From Psychrobacillus sp. OK032 (GTDB lineage: Bacteria > Bacillota > Bacilli > Bacillales_A > Planococcaceae), in assembly GCF_900111345.1 (NCBI RefSeq), contig NZ_FOGY01000005.1:186001-250000 (forward strand): 64,000 nucleotides of DNA, written 5' to 3'. The notes below the pieces were generated by a model that was not told the DNA's origin, searched no databases, and was given only the letters and a program-made list of their open reading frames with translations. Position numbers and translations under genes: made by a program. Positions 55,467 to 64,000 of this stretch are shown here, in pieces (position 1 is the stretch's first letter; each line of letters begins with the position of its first letter).

Positions 55467-56399
55467 TTACTTTGCCTCCTTAAACAAATCATACACATTT
55501 TGACTTAAATAACGTTCACTAGAGTCTGGAAAAATAGTAACAATATGGCTTCCTTCTTTTGAAATTTTTGCTTCTTTCAAAGCCGCATAAAAAGCTGCTC
55601 CTGAAGAACTACCAACAAGCAAACCTTCCGCTTTGGCTAATGCTCGAAGCTGTGCAAAAGCATCTTCGTCGCGTACAGTATAAATCTCATCGAAATATGA
55701 ACGATCCATGAATGAAGGTAGAAACTCCATTCCAATTCCTTCTGTCGCATGCGCCCCCGCAGTTCCACCATTCAAAGTAGATCCAACTGGTTCTACTATG
55801 ACCGTTTTCACATTAGCATTTCGCTCTTTCAAAAATTTAGATGTACCCATAAACGTTCCACCTGTTCCTGCACCAGCAACAAACACATCAATTTGTCCGT
55901 CGAGATCTCTCCATAATTCAGGACCAATAGTTTTTTCGTAAGTAGCAGGATTTGCTGGATTTGAAAATTGGGATGGTGAAAAGGCATTTGGAATCGAGGC
56001 AACTAGATCACGTGCTTTATCAATTGCACCTTGCATTCCAAGAGATGTTTCTGTATTTACGATTTCTGCACCTAAAGCGCGCATTAACGTTTGTTTTTCG
56101 ATACTAAACTTCTGTGGAACGACAAAAATTACATTATACCCCTTCCCAATTGCGGCGAGAGCAAGACCAATTCCAGTATTCCCGGCAGTCGGTTCTATAA
56201 TTGTTCCACCAGGTTTTAGCTTTCCGGATTCTTGCGCATCATTGATCAAAGCTAAACCGAGTCGATCCTTCACACTACCACCTGGATTTAAATACTCCAA
56301 CTTTGCAAAAATCCTGCAATTATTTGGAATAGTAATATGCGTAATTTCCACGATAGGCGTTCTTCCTATTAATTCCTGGACACTACGAAAATAGTTCAT
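55467..56399 (-). CDS. mccA: Cystathionine beta-synthase / cysteine synthase family
   Basis: A 310-residue fold-type II PLP enzyme: Lys in GGSVKDRLGLAL, PTAGNTGIG (phosphate loop), GTGGTFMGTSKFL and GSSSGAAFYAA. The short ~310-residue form without a CBS regulatory pair and the order luxS-mccA-mccB match MccA, the O-acetylserine-dependent cystathionine beta-synthase of reverse transsulfuration. Its ATG overlaps the luxS stop. Confidence 0.93.
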   Translation of the reverse strand: MNYFRSVQELIGRTPIVEITHITIPNNCRIFAKLEYLNPGGSVKDRLGLALINDAQESGKLKPGGTIIEPTAGNTGIGLALAAIGKGYNVIFVVPQKFSIEKQTLMRALGAEIVNTETSLGMQGAIDKARDLVASIPNAFSPSQFSNPANPATYEKTIGPELWRDLDGQIDVFVAGAGTGGTFMGTSKFLKERNANVKTVIVEPVGSTLNGGTAGAHATEGIGMEFLPSFMDRSYFDEIYTVRDEDAFAQLRALAKAEGLLVGSSSGAAFYAALKEAKISKEGSHIVTIFPDSSERYLSQNVYDLFKEAK

Positions 56400-56869
56400 T
56401 ATGCTTCCTCTTTATAGATTTGTCGCCATTCATCTTTTTTAGCGAGCATTTCCGACGCAATTTCTTTCGCACCTTCTAAGCTGTGACTCGCTGCCCATCC
56501 ACATTGCACTTCATTGCAAGCTGGTACTTCCGTTGCTTTTAGCACATCTTGTAATGTTTTTTCTAGAATCTCTAAAATTTCATTATAGTTTTCATGATTG
56601 ATAACAGATAAGTAAAACCCAGTTTGGCATCCCATTGGACTAAGATCTACTACTTGATCAGTATGGTTACGAATATTTTCTGCCATCAAATGCTCTAGTG
56701 AATGCAGAGCTGGCATTTTCATATGTTCTTTATTTGGCTGTTTGAAACGAATATCGTATTTATAAATTTCATCTCCACGAATTCCTTCTTTTGTGCCTGC
56801 TAAACGGACAAATGGTGCTGCTACCTTTGTGTGATCTAAGTTAAAACTTTCTACATTCATTTTTTGCAT
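56399..56869 (-). CDS. luxS: S-ribosylhomocysteine lyase
   Basis: A 156-residue LuxS. The metal site [14 protein letters not shown] (HxxEH) and the Cys regions [12 protein letters not shown] and [15 protein letters not shown] are intact. It releases homocysteine and the AI-2 precursor DPD. The ATG giving MQKMNVESF follows GGAGC; the frame opens 39 bases earlier. In B. subtilis the same place in the yrrT operon is, from memory, held by mtnN, while luxS lies elsewhere. Confidence 0.96.
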   Translation of the reverse strand: MQKMNVESFNLDHTKVAAPFVRLAGTKEGIRGDEIYKYDIRFKQPNKEHMKMPALHSLEHLMAENIRNHTDQVVDLSPMGCQTGFYLSVINHENYNEILEILEKTLQDVLKATEVPACNEVQCGWAASHSLEGAKEIASEMLAKKDEWRQIYKEEA

Positions 56870-56880
56870 TTTTATCGCTC

Positions 56881-57519
56881 CTATAGTTTTTTCGCTTCCA
56901 TTAACCAAACAAAATCATTCATTTTCGTAAAATGCACTTGAAAACCCACTTCATCGAACAATTTTGCTAAAATTGGGATCGTCGTATAATATTCTCTTTC
57001 TAGATCGTCTGCTACATGATTAAATCCACGTGCTCTTTCTTTTGCAATTTGGGCAAGTTTTGCATCCTCTGATATAAAAGCAGTATCTGCAAAAACAACT
57101 TTTCCATTTGCTGAAAGTAGTGATGCATATTTTTGCAATGCTTCTCTTTTTTCATCATCGGTTAAATGATGAAATACATACGTGCTAACAAATGCATCAA
57201 TGCTGTCAGTACCTGCTTCAAATTCTATTAAGTCCCCATCTATAACTTTAATAGAAGGAAATCGTGTAGCTGTCGCATGACGCATCTTTGTATTAGGTTC
57301 GATACCAATAACCGAAATACCTGCTTCTATTAACTTTGCTGTTAAATTTCCGGTTCCGGTTCCAAATTCAACGACAGTGCCTGAAACACTTGATACAACT
57401 GCATTTAATATTTTTTCATATCCTTCAAATACATCGCGATACTCCGGATCTTCTCCAGCAACCGAAGCTTCGTATGAATCCACCCAAACATCAAAAATAT
57501 CAACAAACTCTCTGCCCAT
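56881..57519 (-). CDS. yrrT: SAM-dependent methyltransferase YrrT
   Basis: A 212-residue class I methyltransferase. It opens [21 protein letters not shown], typical of YrrT; motif I is [19 protein letters not shown] and the post-I region VIGIEPN. YrrT always accompanies the methionine-to-cysteine genes in Bacillales, but its methyl acceptor is unproven. It is first in the operon, with AAGGGG before the ATG. Confidence 0.9.
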   Translation of the reverse strand: MGREFVDIFDVWVDSYEASVAGEDPEYRDVFEGYEKILNAVVSSVSGTVVEFGTGTGNLTAKLIEAGISVIGIEPNTKMRHATATRFPSIKVIDGDLIEFEAGTDSIDAFVSTYVFHHLTDDEKREALQKYASLLSANGKVVFADTAFISEDAKLAQIAKERARGFNHVADDLEREYYTTIPILAKLFDEVGFQVHFTKMNDFVWLMEAKKL

Positions 57520-57536
57520 CTATTAACCCCTTTTTA

Positions 57537-57613
57537 AACTAGATTATTCCTAGTTAATTACTTTGGATTAGGCGCATTATAAATAGTTATATCATAATCA
57601 GATAAATTGTCAA
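57537..57613 (-). promoter_or_regulatory. Promoter and inverted repeat of the yrrT operon
   Basis: Minus strand: TTGACA (57608-57613), 16 bases, TATAAC (57586-57591). Downstream, in the leader, AACTAG-N7-CTAGTT (57537-57555) forms an inverted repeat that could be an operator, for example for a CymR-like cysteine regulator (inference). No S-box or T-box is visible. Confidence 0.5.
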
Positions 57614-57615
57614 AC

Positions 57616-57647
57616 AAAAAAGGGTCTCTCTGCAATTAGAGAAACCC
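57616..57647 (-). terminator. Terminator of the DASS gene
   Basis: GGGTCTCT pairs with AGAGAAACCC; the minus strand ends CCCTTTTTTG. Confidence 0.85.
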
Positions 57648-57656
57648 ATTCTAAAT

Positions 57657-59501
57657 TTATAAAGGAAAAAATAGCGGAATAACGATCATCATGACGACGA
57701 ACATGACAATTTGCAGCGGAATTCCCGCTTTCACAAAGTCAAAAAACTTGTATCCACCTGCCGTCATCACTAATGCATTTGTCGGTGACGCAACAGGTGT
57801 TGCAAAAGCCATACTAGATGAAACAGCGATTGCTATTAAAAACGTATACGGATTTGCTCCCATACTAACAGCCGCACTCATCGCAATAGGTGCAAATAAA
57901 ACAGCCGTAGCCGTATTACTAATAAACTGTCCAAACACCATCGTTATAAAATAGATCCCTATAAGTACTCCCATCGCTCCGAAGCCACCGAGCAGATTAA
58001 TAATCCCTTCCGAAAGAATAACCATTCCTCCCGTTTTCTCAAGAGCCGTAGCCATCGGAAGCATCGCAGCTATTAATACAATACTCTCCCAGTTCATCTT
58101 TCCATACGCATCATCCATATTCCGTAAACATCCTGTAATGATCATTAACACCGATCCGATTAATACCGAAATGACAGCCGGAAAAACTTCAGAAATCATC
58201 AGAACAATCATGAATAACATAATGGCACCTGCAATTGGTGCTTTTCCACTAGCTGCAGCAATACTTGCGTGCTCCTTCGGCTGTCCAACTACGACAACAT
58301 CTTGCATTGCTTTTGATAGTAATTCTATTTCATCCCATGCTCCTTGCACTAAAAGTGCATCCCCGAAACGAAGACGTACATTTGCCATTTCACTAAGTAC
58401 ATAATCCCCTTTGCGATTAACACCTAGTATATTCAAATTATACTTTTCCCGAAAGCCAATGCTACCAACCGTTTCATTTATTAGGCTAGAATGTGGAGTT
58501 AAAAGCACCTCGGCAATCCCTAATTGTTTGGATACAAGCACTTCTGCTTCCGATTCTTCCTCGTCCATTTCCAATAAAAAATCCGTTGCAAATTGCTCCA
58601 TGCTACTAAATGCACCTTGCACAAATAAAATATCCTTCGCATGAATAATACTATTTGGTCCAGCCATTTCCTGATATGTAATCGGTAACAGATTCATGCC
58701 TTCTATCGATTTACGATCTATTTTTAGAATGGCTAGATGATACTTAGCCGGAAGCTTCAATTCAGCGAGTTGCTTTCCGATTATTGTTGAATGCTCTGGA
58801 ACAATAAGCTTATGTAAATTCCCGCCAAGTTCATAGTCGATTGCCAATTGTTTCGGCGAGAGCTTATGCCCATCTTTTAACGCATTTTTATTTTTCGCAT
58901 TTGGTAATACAACATTTCGAGCCACAACAAAATAAAGAATACCAACAATAATAGCAATAACTCCGACAGGCGTAATTTCAAAAAATCCAAGTTTTTTATA
59001 GCCATTATCTACAAGGACTTGGCTAACGATTAAGTTAGCGGGTGTTGCAATTAGCGTCAAAAGTCCAGACAAACTACTGATATACGAAAGTGGTATTAAA
59101 TACTTCGACGGACTACTATTAATACTAATCGCAATACTAATAACAATCGGGAGCATTAATGCAACCGTTCCCGTATTACTCATAAATGCTCCAACCGTAC
59201 CTGTAATGATAAGCAATAAGACAAATAATCGGTTTTCACTTTCTCCAGACCATTTAAGTAGTAGATTTCCAGCCGTCTGTGCAAGACCCGTTCGTACAAT
59301 ACCTGCCCCCACAACAAATAATCCCGCAATCATGATAACGACAGAATTTGAAAACCCAGCAAGTGCCTCTGCCGGTTCTAAAACCCCAGTAATAACGAAT
59401 GCCAATAACGCCAAAACAGCAACTAAATCTGCTCGTACTCGATTACTTATAAATAACACGATACTTATCGCTAAAATACTAAAAGTAATAATAAGTTGCA
59501 T
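57657..59501 (-). CDS. DASS/SLC13-type transporter with two RCK_C domains
   Basis: A 614-residue ion-transporter-superfamily carrier with about twelve helices split around a soluble middle (about residues 210-390) that holds two TrkA-C/RCK_C-like domains, starting LIVPEHSTIIGKQLAELKLP and LLTPHSSLINETVGSIGF. Transport motifs include FMSNTGTVALMLPI and the C-terminal FISNTATAVLFAPIAMSAA and AFATPVASPTNALV. It probably carries sulfate, dicarboxylates or another anion; its position next to sulfur amino acid genes makes sulfate worth considering (inference). Confidence 0.87.
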   Translation of the reverse strand: MQLIITFSILAISIVLFISNRVRADLVAVLALLAFVITGVLEPAEALAGFSNSVVIMIAGLFVVGAGIVRTGLAQTAGNLLLKWSGESENRLFVLLLIITGTVGAFMSNTGTVALMLPIVISIAISINSSPSKYLIPLSYISSLSGLLTLIATPANLIVSQVLVDNGYKKLGFFEITPVGVIAIIVGILYFVVARNVVLPNAKNKNALKDGHKLSPKQLAIDYELGGNLHKLIVPEHSTIIGKQLAELKLPAKYHLAILKIDRKSIEGMNLLPITYQEMAGPNSIIHAKDILFVQGAFSSMEQFATDFLLEMDEEESEAEVLVSKQLGIAEVLLTPHSSLINETVGSIGFREKYNLNILGVNRKGDYVLSEMANVRLRFGDALLVQGAWDEIELLSKAMQDVVVVGQPKEHASIAAASGKAPIAGAIMLFMIVLMISEVFPAVISVLIGSVLMIITGCLRNMDDAYGKMNWESIVLIAAMLPMATALEKTGGMVILSEGIINLLGGFGAMGVLIGIYFITMVFGQFISNTATAVLFAPIAMSAAVSMGANPYTFLIAIAVSSSMAFATPVASPTNALVMTAGGYKFFDFVKAGIPLQIVMFVVMMIVIPLFFPL

Positions 59502-59669
59502 ATTAACCTGCGTCCTTTCCGTCAGATAATACTTCTATTATATAAGAAGTTAGGGGCAAGTACTTCATGCTAATTATCCCCTTAGTTGAATATTCCACAG
59601 AATGCCACATATTTTTCACTTGAATTTCCTTTTATAACATCCTATTTTTACAACTAAAAGCATTTTACA

Positions 59670-59711
59670 TAAAAAAATGCAGTGAGGAATCCAACCCCCA
59701 CCGCATTTTTC
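59670..59711 (-). terminator. Terminator of the fetAB operon
   Basis: ATGCAGTG pairs with CACCGCAT (one mismatch), with T and A runs on both sides. Confidence 0.7.
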
Positions 59712-59717
59712 ATTTTC

Positions 59718-60467
59718 TCACCACTTCTTCAACTGCAAATCCTTCGTGAATAAGTTTTTATAACAAAGCACACTTAACATCATGCTCGTAATTGCAGAGG
59801 AACTTGTAAACACAAAAATGATTAGTATTTGATATCGGACCGCTTCAACAGGGTCTGCTCCTGCAATAATCATTCCCGTCATCATTCCAGGAAGTTGGAC
59901 TAATCCTACTGTTTTCATCGCATCAATCGTTGGAATCATACTAAACTTAACGGATTGTTTCAGCACATCTTGAACTGCCTGTCGACTTGTGGCACCTAGT
60001 GCTAGTAATGTTTCAATTTCACCTTTGGAGCTTTCTGTTTCTCTTTTTAGTTGTGTCAAAAAGAGTCCACAAGCAACCATTGCATTACCGATCGTCATGC
60101 CACTAAGTGGGATAATATATTGCGGAGTTGCTTCAATTATTTGCAAACTAAGTAAGAGTCCCATCATTAGTATTTCCATTGTTGCAATCGACAGAATTAT
60201 TCTCCAAACGACCCCTTTCATTCCTTGAGCTCGTTTAGCCGCATTCGTAGCCGCAACAATAATCATCAGGCAGATGATCAATCCAATAAGCAATAAATTC
60301 TCTGATTTAAATATAAATTGTAGTACATACCCAACAGCGAGTAGCTGAATTGCTGCACGCACCGTACCAATCGCAATATCCTTCTCTAAATCAAGCTTTT
60401 GCCAAACAGATAGAAGCATCGTAATAACAACAAAAAGTAAAGTAAAACTTAAAGCCAATAAACTCAT
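59718..60467 (-). CDS. fetB: FetB-type ABC permease (iron export)
   Basis: A 249-residue UPF0014/FetB permease with about seven helices. The loop EIETLLALGATSRQAVQDVLKQSVKFSMIPTIDAMKTVGLVQLPGMM region carries the family signature. With FetA it forms an ABC exporter linked in E. coli to iron homeostasis and oxidative stress resistance. Its ATG overlaps the fetA stop (ATGA). Confidence 0.9.
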   Translation of the reverse strand: MSLLALSFTLLFVVITMLLSVWQKLDLEKDIAIGTVRAAIQLLAVGYVLQFIFKSENLLLIGLIICLMIIVAATNAAKRAQGMKGVVWRIILSIATMEILMMGLLLSLQIIEATPQYIIPLSGMTIGNAMVACGLFLTQLKRETESSKGEIETLLALGATSRQAVQDVLKQSVKFSMIPTIDAMKTVGLVQLPGMMTGMIIAGADPVEAVRYQILIIFVFTSSSAITSMMLSVLCYKNLFTKDLQLKKW

Positions 60468-61192
60468 GTTGTCACCTCATTAAATAACGAGGTGGGATTA
60501 TTAAAAAATATCTCTGTTTCGCAATCAGCTGCTAATGTTCCCTTTTCCATAAACCATATTCGCTCGCTAATTCGTCTCGCTTGTTCTGAATCATGCGTTA
60601 CCCAAAGAAAAGAAGTTTTATATGCTGCATTCCAGTTTAACAAAAGGTTCTCGACAGATTCTTTGCTTTGCTGATCAAGTGAAGCGGTCACTTCATCGAG
60701 TAATAAGATAGAAGGTTTTAACAATAGGGATCGCACTAAAGCAACTCGTTGCTTCTCTCCTCCCGATAAATCAGTCGCTTTCTTTGCCCAATCAATTGAT
60801 TCCAGTCCAACGTCTTTCATTAACTTTCGTGCAAGCTTGTCATCAAATGTTTCATTATGTATTTTACTAACCGTTTTCAAATTTTCCTCAATCGTTCCTG
60901 GAAGCATAGTTGCTTGTTGCGCTACATAAGTTACGATCGTTCGCCAAACCCGCGTATCCGTATGCCTTGATGTAACCCCGTTTAAGCGTATTTCTCCTCT
61001 ATCGGACTGTTCTAATAGTGCAAGGATGCGTAATAGCGTACTTTTTCCTTGTCCAGATTTACCAAGTAATGCAATACGTTCACCGCTTTTTACTGTTGCG
61101 GTTATATCGGAAAATAAATAAGTACGATCCGTTTGTTTTTCTGTAAGCCAATAATTTTTCGTTAAGCCTTTCATTTCTAACAAAGCAGTCAT
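60464..61192 (-). CDS. fetA: FetA-type ABC ATPase
   Basis: A ~242-residue ATPase: Walker A GKSGQGKSTLLRIL, Q loop VAQQATMLPGTIEENL, signature LSGGEKQRVALVRSLL, Walker B ILLLDEVTASLD, switch His in WVTHDSEQ. I start at MTALLEMKG because this ATG overlaps the GNAT stop (ATGA) with GGGAAGAG upstream. It pairs with FetB. Confidence 0.9.
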   Translation of the reverse strand: MTALLEMKGLTKNYWLTEKQTDRTYLFSDITATVKSGERIALLGKSGQGKSTLLRILALLEQSDRGEIRLNGVTSRHTDTRVWRTIVTYVAQQATMLPGTIEENLKTVSKIHNETFDDKLARKLMKDVGLESIDWAKKATDLSGGEKQRVALVRSLLLKPSILLLDEVTASLDQQSKESVENLLLNWNAAYKTSFLWVTHDSEQARRISERIWFMEKGTLAADCETEIFFNNPTSLFNEVTT

Positions 61193-61716
61193 GCATGCTC
61201 TTCCCATTCTTCTCTTAATAAACCCATTCGAATAGAATCATAGTAAACACCATCATAGTAACGACATTTACGAAGACGTGCTTCCATCGTCATTCCTAAC
61301 TTTTCACCGACTTTGATCATCCGTTGGTTTCCAGACCAAGTAGTGTAGCCTACTCGAACAAGTGGTAATTCTCTAAATAAATGCGTAATCCACATACGAA
61401 GAGCTTTCGTTCCAATACCGCCGCTCCAATACCGTGGTTCATAAATGACAATGCCCATTTCTAGCCAAAGCGATTCTTCATGTTCCCAGTAATAGCAAAG
61501 TGATCCTACTAGTTCGCCATCTACATAAACACCCCACATATCCTCTTGGTTAATCAGTTGATCTTTTTTCTCTAAAAATTGTTCCAATGTTTTCGGCTCA
61601 TATGGAAAATAAGGGGCGTCCCATTTTTTCCATTCCGGTGATGCTTCTTTTGCGCTTAGCTCCCAAAGCCGGGTAATTTCTTTTTCTACTATCGGTCTAA
61701 TCATAATATCTTGCAT
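61189..61716 (-). CDS. GNAT acetyltransferase (RimJ/RimL-like)
   Basis: A ~175-residue GNAT enzyme. Acetyl-CoA motif A is WLEMGIVIYEPRYWSGGIGTKALRMWI, and LVRVGYTTWSGNQRMIKVGEKLGMTMEARLR is the typical RimJ/RimL C-terminal part. The start is the ATG eight bases after GGGGG (MQDIMIRP); another ATG two codons earlier is too close. It is first in the GNAT-fetA-fetB operon. Substrate is unknown. Confidence 0.87.
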   Translation of the reverse strand: MQDIMIRPIVEKEITRLWELSAKEASPEWKKWDAPYFPYEPKTLEQFLEKKDQLINQEDMWGVYVDGELVGSLCYYWEHEESLWLEMGIVIYEPRYWSGGIGTKALRMWITHLFRELPLVRVGYTTWSGNQRMIKVGEKLGMTMEARLRKCRYYDGVYYDSIRMGLLREEWEEHA

Positions 61717-61851
61717 TTTCATGACCCCCGTCCTACATTCATATACATAATATTATCATAATTTCGTTCATATGACCGTATCCATCACGCACTTTGTTGT
61801 GTTAAAGTGTTATATAACAAAAGTATTAAAGGTAAAAGGAGTGGTACAACT

Positions 61852-63207
61852 TTGGGTGGAAATCAGCAATTACAACGTGGACTAGAACAGCGGCATATCA
61901 CCCTCATGTCTTTAGGTGCAGCAATTGGAGTTGGATTATTTTTAGGCTCAGCAACAGCTATTAGGTTGGCGGGACCGGCAATACTTATCTCATACATAAT
62001 TGGTGGCTTATTTATCTTTATTATCATGCGTGCCCTTGGAGAAATGGCAGTACATAATCCTGTTTCTGGATCGTTTAGTAGATATGCCAAAGACTATCTA
62101 GGACCACTTGCAGGATACATTACGGGGTGGAATTATTGGTTTTTATGGGTTGTTACATGTATGGCCGAAATTACAGCAGTCGGAGTGTATATGCAAATGT
62201 GGTATCCCGACTCTCCAAGTTGGATATGGGCATTGGCGGCACTCATAATAATGACGTTAATAAACCTAATTGCCGTAAAAGCATATGGAGAATTTGAATT
62301 CTGGTTTGCCCTAATAAAAATTGTCGCAATTTTAGCAATGATTTTCGTTGGACTTGGAGTTATTATTTTCGGATTAGGTAATGGTGGTATAGCGGTAGGT
62401 ATTAGCAACTTATGGTCCAATGGTGGTTTTGCACCTAACGGCATTACAGGAATTTTAATGTCTCTGCAAATGGTTATGTTTGCTTATTTAGGTGTAGAAA
62501 TGATTGGAGTAACGGCAGGAGAAGCTAAAAACCCGAAAACGATTATCCCTCGAGCAATTGATACTGTGTTTTGGCGTATTCTTATTTTTTATGTTGGCGC
62601 TCTTTTCGTTATTATGTCCATTTATCCTTGGAATGAAATTGGTGAAAATGGTAGTCCATTTGTTTTAATGTTTGAAGAAATAGGCATAGGACCAGCAGCT
62701 GGTATTATTAACTTTGTTGTGTTAACGGCGGCACTTTCTAGCTGTAATAGTGGTATTTTCAGTACAGGACGTATGCTATTTAACTTGGCAGAACAAAAGC
62801 AGGCTTCTCCTTCTTTCAAGAGAATAAATGGAGCTGGAGTACCAGCAAGAGCAGTAATATTTTCTGCAGTTTTACTATTGTTCGGTGTTCTCTTGAACTA
62901 TCTGGTCCCTGAGAAAGTATTTATATGGGTAACGAGTATTTCCACTTTCGGAGCAGTTTGGACCTGGGGAATTATTCTATTGTCCCAATTAAAATTCCGT
63001 AAGACGCTATCAAAGGGAGAGGTTTCTAAATTAACGTATAAAGCGTTGTTTTATCCACTTGGTTCGTATTTAGCTTTAGCATTCTTAGTACTCGTACTTG
63101 GGCTCATGGCATATTTCCCTGAAACACGAATTGCTTTGATTGTTGGACCTATCTGGATTATCTTGCTAGTTATAGTCTATTATAATAAAGGATTTCATAA
63201 ACAATAA
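61852..63207 (+). CDS. Amino acid permease (APC/AAT family)
   Basis: A ~451-residue, twelve-helix amino acid:H+ symporter. The opening LQRGLEQRHITLMSLGAAIGVGLFLGSATAIRLAGPAI and GVEMIGVTAGEAKNPKTIIPRAI are signatures of the AAT group (ProY/GabP/AroP-like). The start is TTG, six bases after AAAAGGAGTGG; the longer frame lacks a site. Proline or GABA uptake would suit the neighbourhood, but specificity is not decided. Monocistronic. Confidence 0.9.
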   Translation: MGGNQQLQRGLEQRHITLMSLGAAIGVGLFLGSATAIRLAGPAILISYIIGGLFIFIIMRALGEMAVHNPVSGSFSRYAKDYLGPLAGYITGWNYWFLWVVTCMAEITAVGVYMQMWYPDSPSWIWALAALIIMTLINLIAVKAYGEFEFWFALIKIVAILAMIFVGLGVIIFGLGNGGIAVGISNLWSNGGFAPNGITGILMSLQMVMFAYLGVEMIGVTAGEAKNPKTIIPRAIDTVFWRILIFYVGALFVIMSIYPWNEIGENGSPFVLMFEEIGIGPAAGIINFVVLTAALSSCNSGIFSTGRMLFNLAEQKQASPSFKRINGAGVPARAVIFSAVLLLFGVLLNYLVPEKVFIWVTSISTFGAVWTWGIILLSQLKFRKTLSKGEVSKLTYKALFYPLGSYLALAFLVLVLGLMAYFPETRIALIVGPIWIILLVIVYYNKGFHKQ

Positions 63208-63289
63208 TTCAATAGATTGATAAGCTTGTACGATTGATCGATTTTGCTTGGAGTTCTATTGATTTTCCAGGTAGATCGATCGATTCATC

Positions 63290-63330
63290 AAAACCGCCTT
63301 CATTTCACAAACGAAATGAAGGCGGTTTTT
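63290..63330. terminator. Strong bidirectional terminator
   Basis: A 16-pair perfect stem, AAACCGCCTTCATTTC with GAAATGAAGGCGGTTT, lies between the convergent permease and S9 peptidase genes. Confidence 0.92.
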
Positions 63331-63335
63331 CAATA

Positions 63336-64000
63336 TTAAAGATATTTTTCAAACCAACTAGTAATTTGTTCTAACCGCGTTTGTCGTAAATTTGGTAGTC
63401 CTACTCTTGATAAATTATGATCCGCTTGCGGGAAACGAACAAAACTCGTCTCTTTCCCCATTGCTTTCAACGTTATATACAATTGTTGCCCTTGTTCAAT
63501 CGGACATCGGTAATCATTTTCACTATGCAAAATCAGCAGAGGTGTTTCTACTTTCGATGCATACTTCAATGGAGAAGCATCCCAAAGTTTTTCAATATTG
63601 GTCATGTCAGAACCAATTTGCCACTCAGCAAAATAATAGCCGATGTCGGAAACACCGTAAAAACTAACCCAGTTTGAAATTGATCTTTGGGTGACCGCAG
63701 CTTTAAATCGATTCGTATGACCAACAATCCAGTTCGTCATAAATCCTCCATAGCTACCGCCAGTTACACCAAGTCTTGTCTCATCAATCCAGTCATTTTC
63801 AACAAGCACATAATCGAGTCCTGCCATAATATCCTCGTAATCTCCTCCACCGTAATCACCCCGTACTGCGTCTACGAACTGTTGACTGTAAGAATGGCTA
63901 CCTCGCGGGTTTACATATAAAACGCCATACCCTTGCGCTGCAAGCAATTGTAGCTCATGGAAAAATGTGTTTGCATACATCGTATGCGGTCCACCATGAA
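63336..64000 (-). CDS. S9 family peptidase, C-terminal part (5' end outside window)
   Basis: The last ~221 residues of an acylaminoacyl-peptidase/prolyl-oligopeptidase-type hydrolase. The oxyanion region HGGPHTMYANTFFHE, GVLYVNPRGSHSYSQ, nucleophile Ser in TGGSYGGFMTNW, Asp in LHSENDYRCP and His in PQADHNLSR are all present. The frame is open across base 64000, where a propeller domain is expected. No sequence oddity is seen. Confidence 0.9.
   Translation of the reverse strand, partial: HGGPHTMYANTFFHELQLLAAQGYGVLYVNPRGSHSYSQQFVDAVRGDYGGGDYEDIMAGLDYVLVENDWIDETRLGVTGGSYGGFMTNWIVGHTNRFKAAVTQRSISNWVSFYGVSDIGYYFAEWQIGSDMTNIEKLWDASPLKYASKVETPLLILHSENDYRCPIEQGQQLYITLKAMGKETSFVRFPQADHNLSRVGLPNLRQTRLEQITSWFEKYL

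Overview
The window reads as chromosome of a low-GC, endospore-forming member of the Bacillales. Ribosome binding sites are strong and AGGAGG-like, and start codons are often GTG or TTG. It carries a CotA-type spore-coat laccase and a YjcZ-family sporulation peptide, plus a yrrT-luxS-mccA-mccB operon and FCD-type GntR regulators. I think of Planococcaceae relatives such as Psychrobacillus or Lysinibacillus, but that placement is inference only. I saw no rRNA, tRNA, CRISPR array, intact insertion sequence or phage genes.

Layout. 1-6.9 kb: housekeeping and accessory genes (partial amidase, TPR/alpha-beta hydrolase, Nudix, DUF378, GyrI-like, two EamA exporters with a divergent LysR regulator) and a GC-rich palindromic repeat. 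7-11.4 kb: an MFS / HpcH aldolase / cupin / DUF6282 operon with a divergent GntR regulator; the substrate is unknown. 11.4-16.9 kb: a tetronate-type sugar-acid operon (GntP permease, class II aldolase, DUF1537 kinase, LtnD-like dehydrogenase) with a second GntR regulator, tandem operator-like boxes and a cre site. 16.9-19.5 kb: fabZ, a GNAT gene broken by a stop codon, a lipoprotein with two very small upstream genes, and a decayed membrane gene. 19.6-23.4 kb: a polar amino acid ABC transporter with a class III aminotransferase. 23.7-31.2 kb: laccase, small membrane and spore proteins, a methyltransferase with a CTG start, a YjaZ-like protease and a prolyl oligopeptidase.

31.2-54.2 kb is the most interesting part. 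It holds an Opp oligopeptide importer, two divergent M24 Xaa-Pro peptidases, a TRAP transporter, an AGCS symporter and a complete trans-4-hydroxy-L-proline pathway (epimerase, D-hydroxyproline dehydrogenase subunits, deaminase, 2-oxoglutarate-semialdehyde dehydrogenase). A PAS/AAA+ sigma-54 activator sits in the middle, and I find five -24/-12 (sigma-54) promoter matches in front of these operons. The simplest reading is one sigma-54 regulon for importing proline/hydroxyproline-rich peptides, such as collagen fragments, cutting them, and oxidising hydroxyproline to 2-oxoglutarate. Within it are a proline-racemase paralogue that has lost both catalytic cysteines and a decayed DHDPS-ALDH chimera left by a duplication.

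54.3-64 kb: the methionine-to-cysteine operon yrrT-luxS-mccA-mccB, a DASS/SLC13 carrier with RCK_C domains, a GNAT-fetA-fetB operon, an amino acid permease and a partial S9 peptidase.
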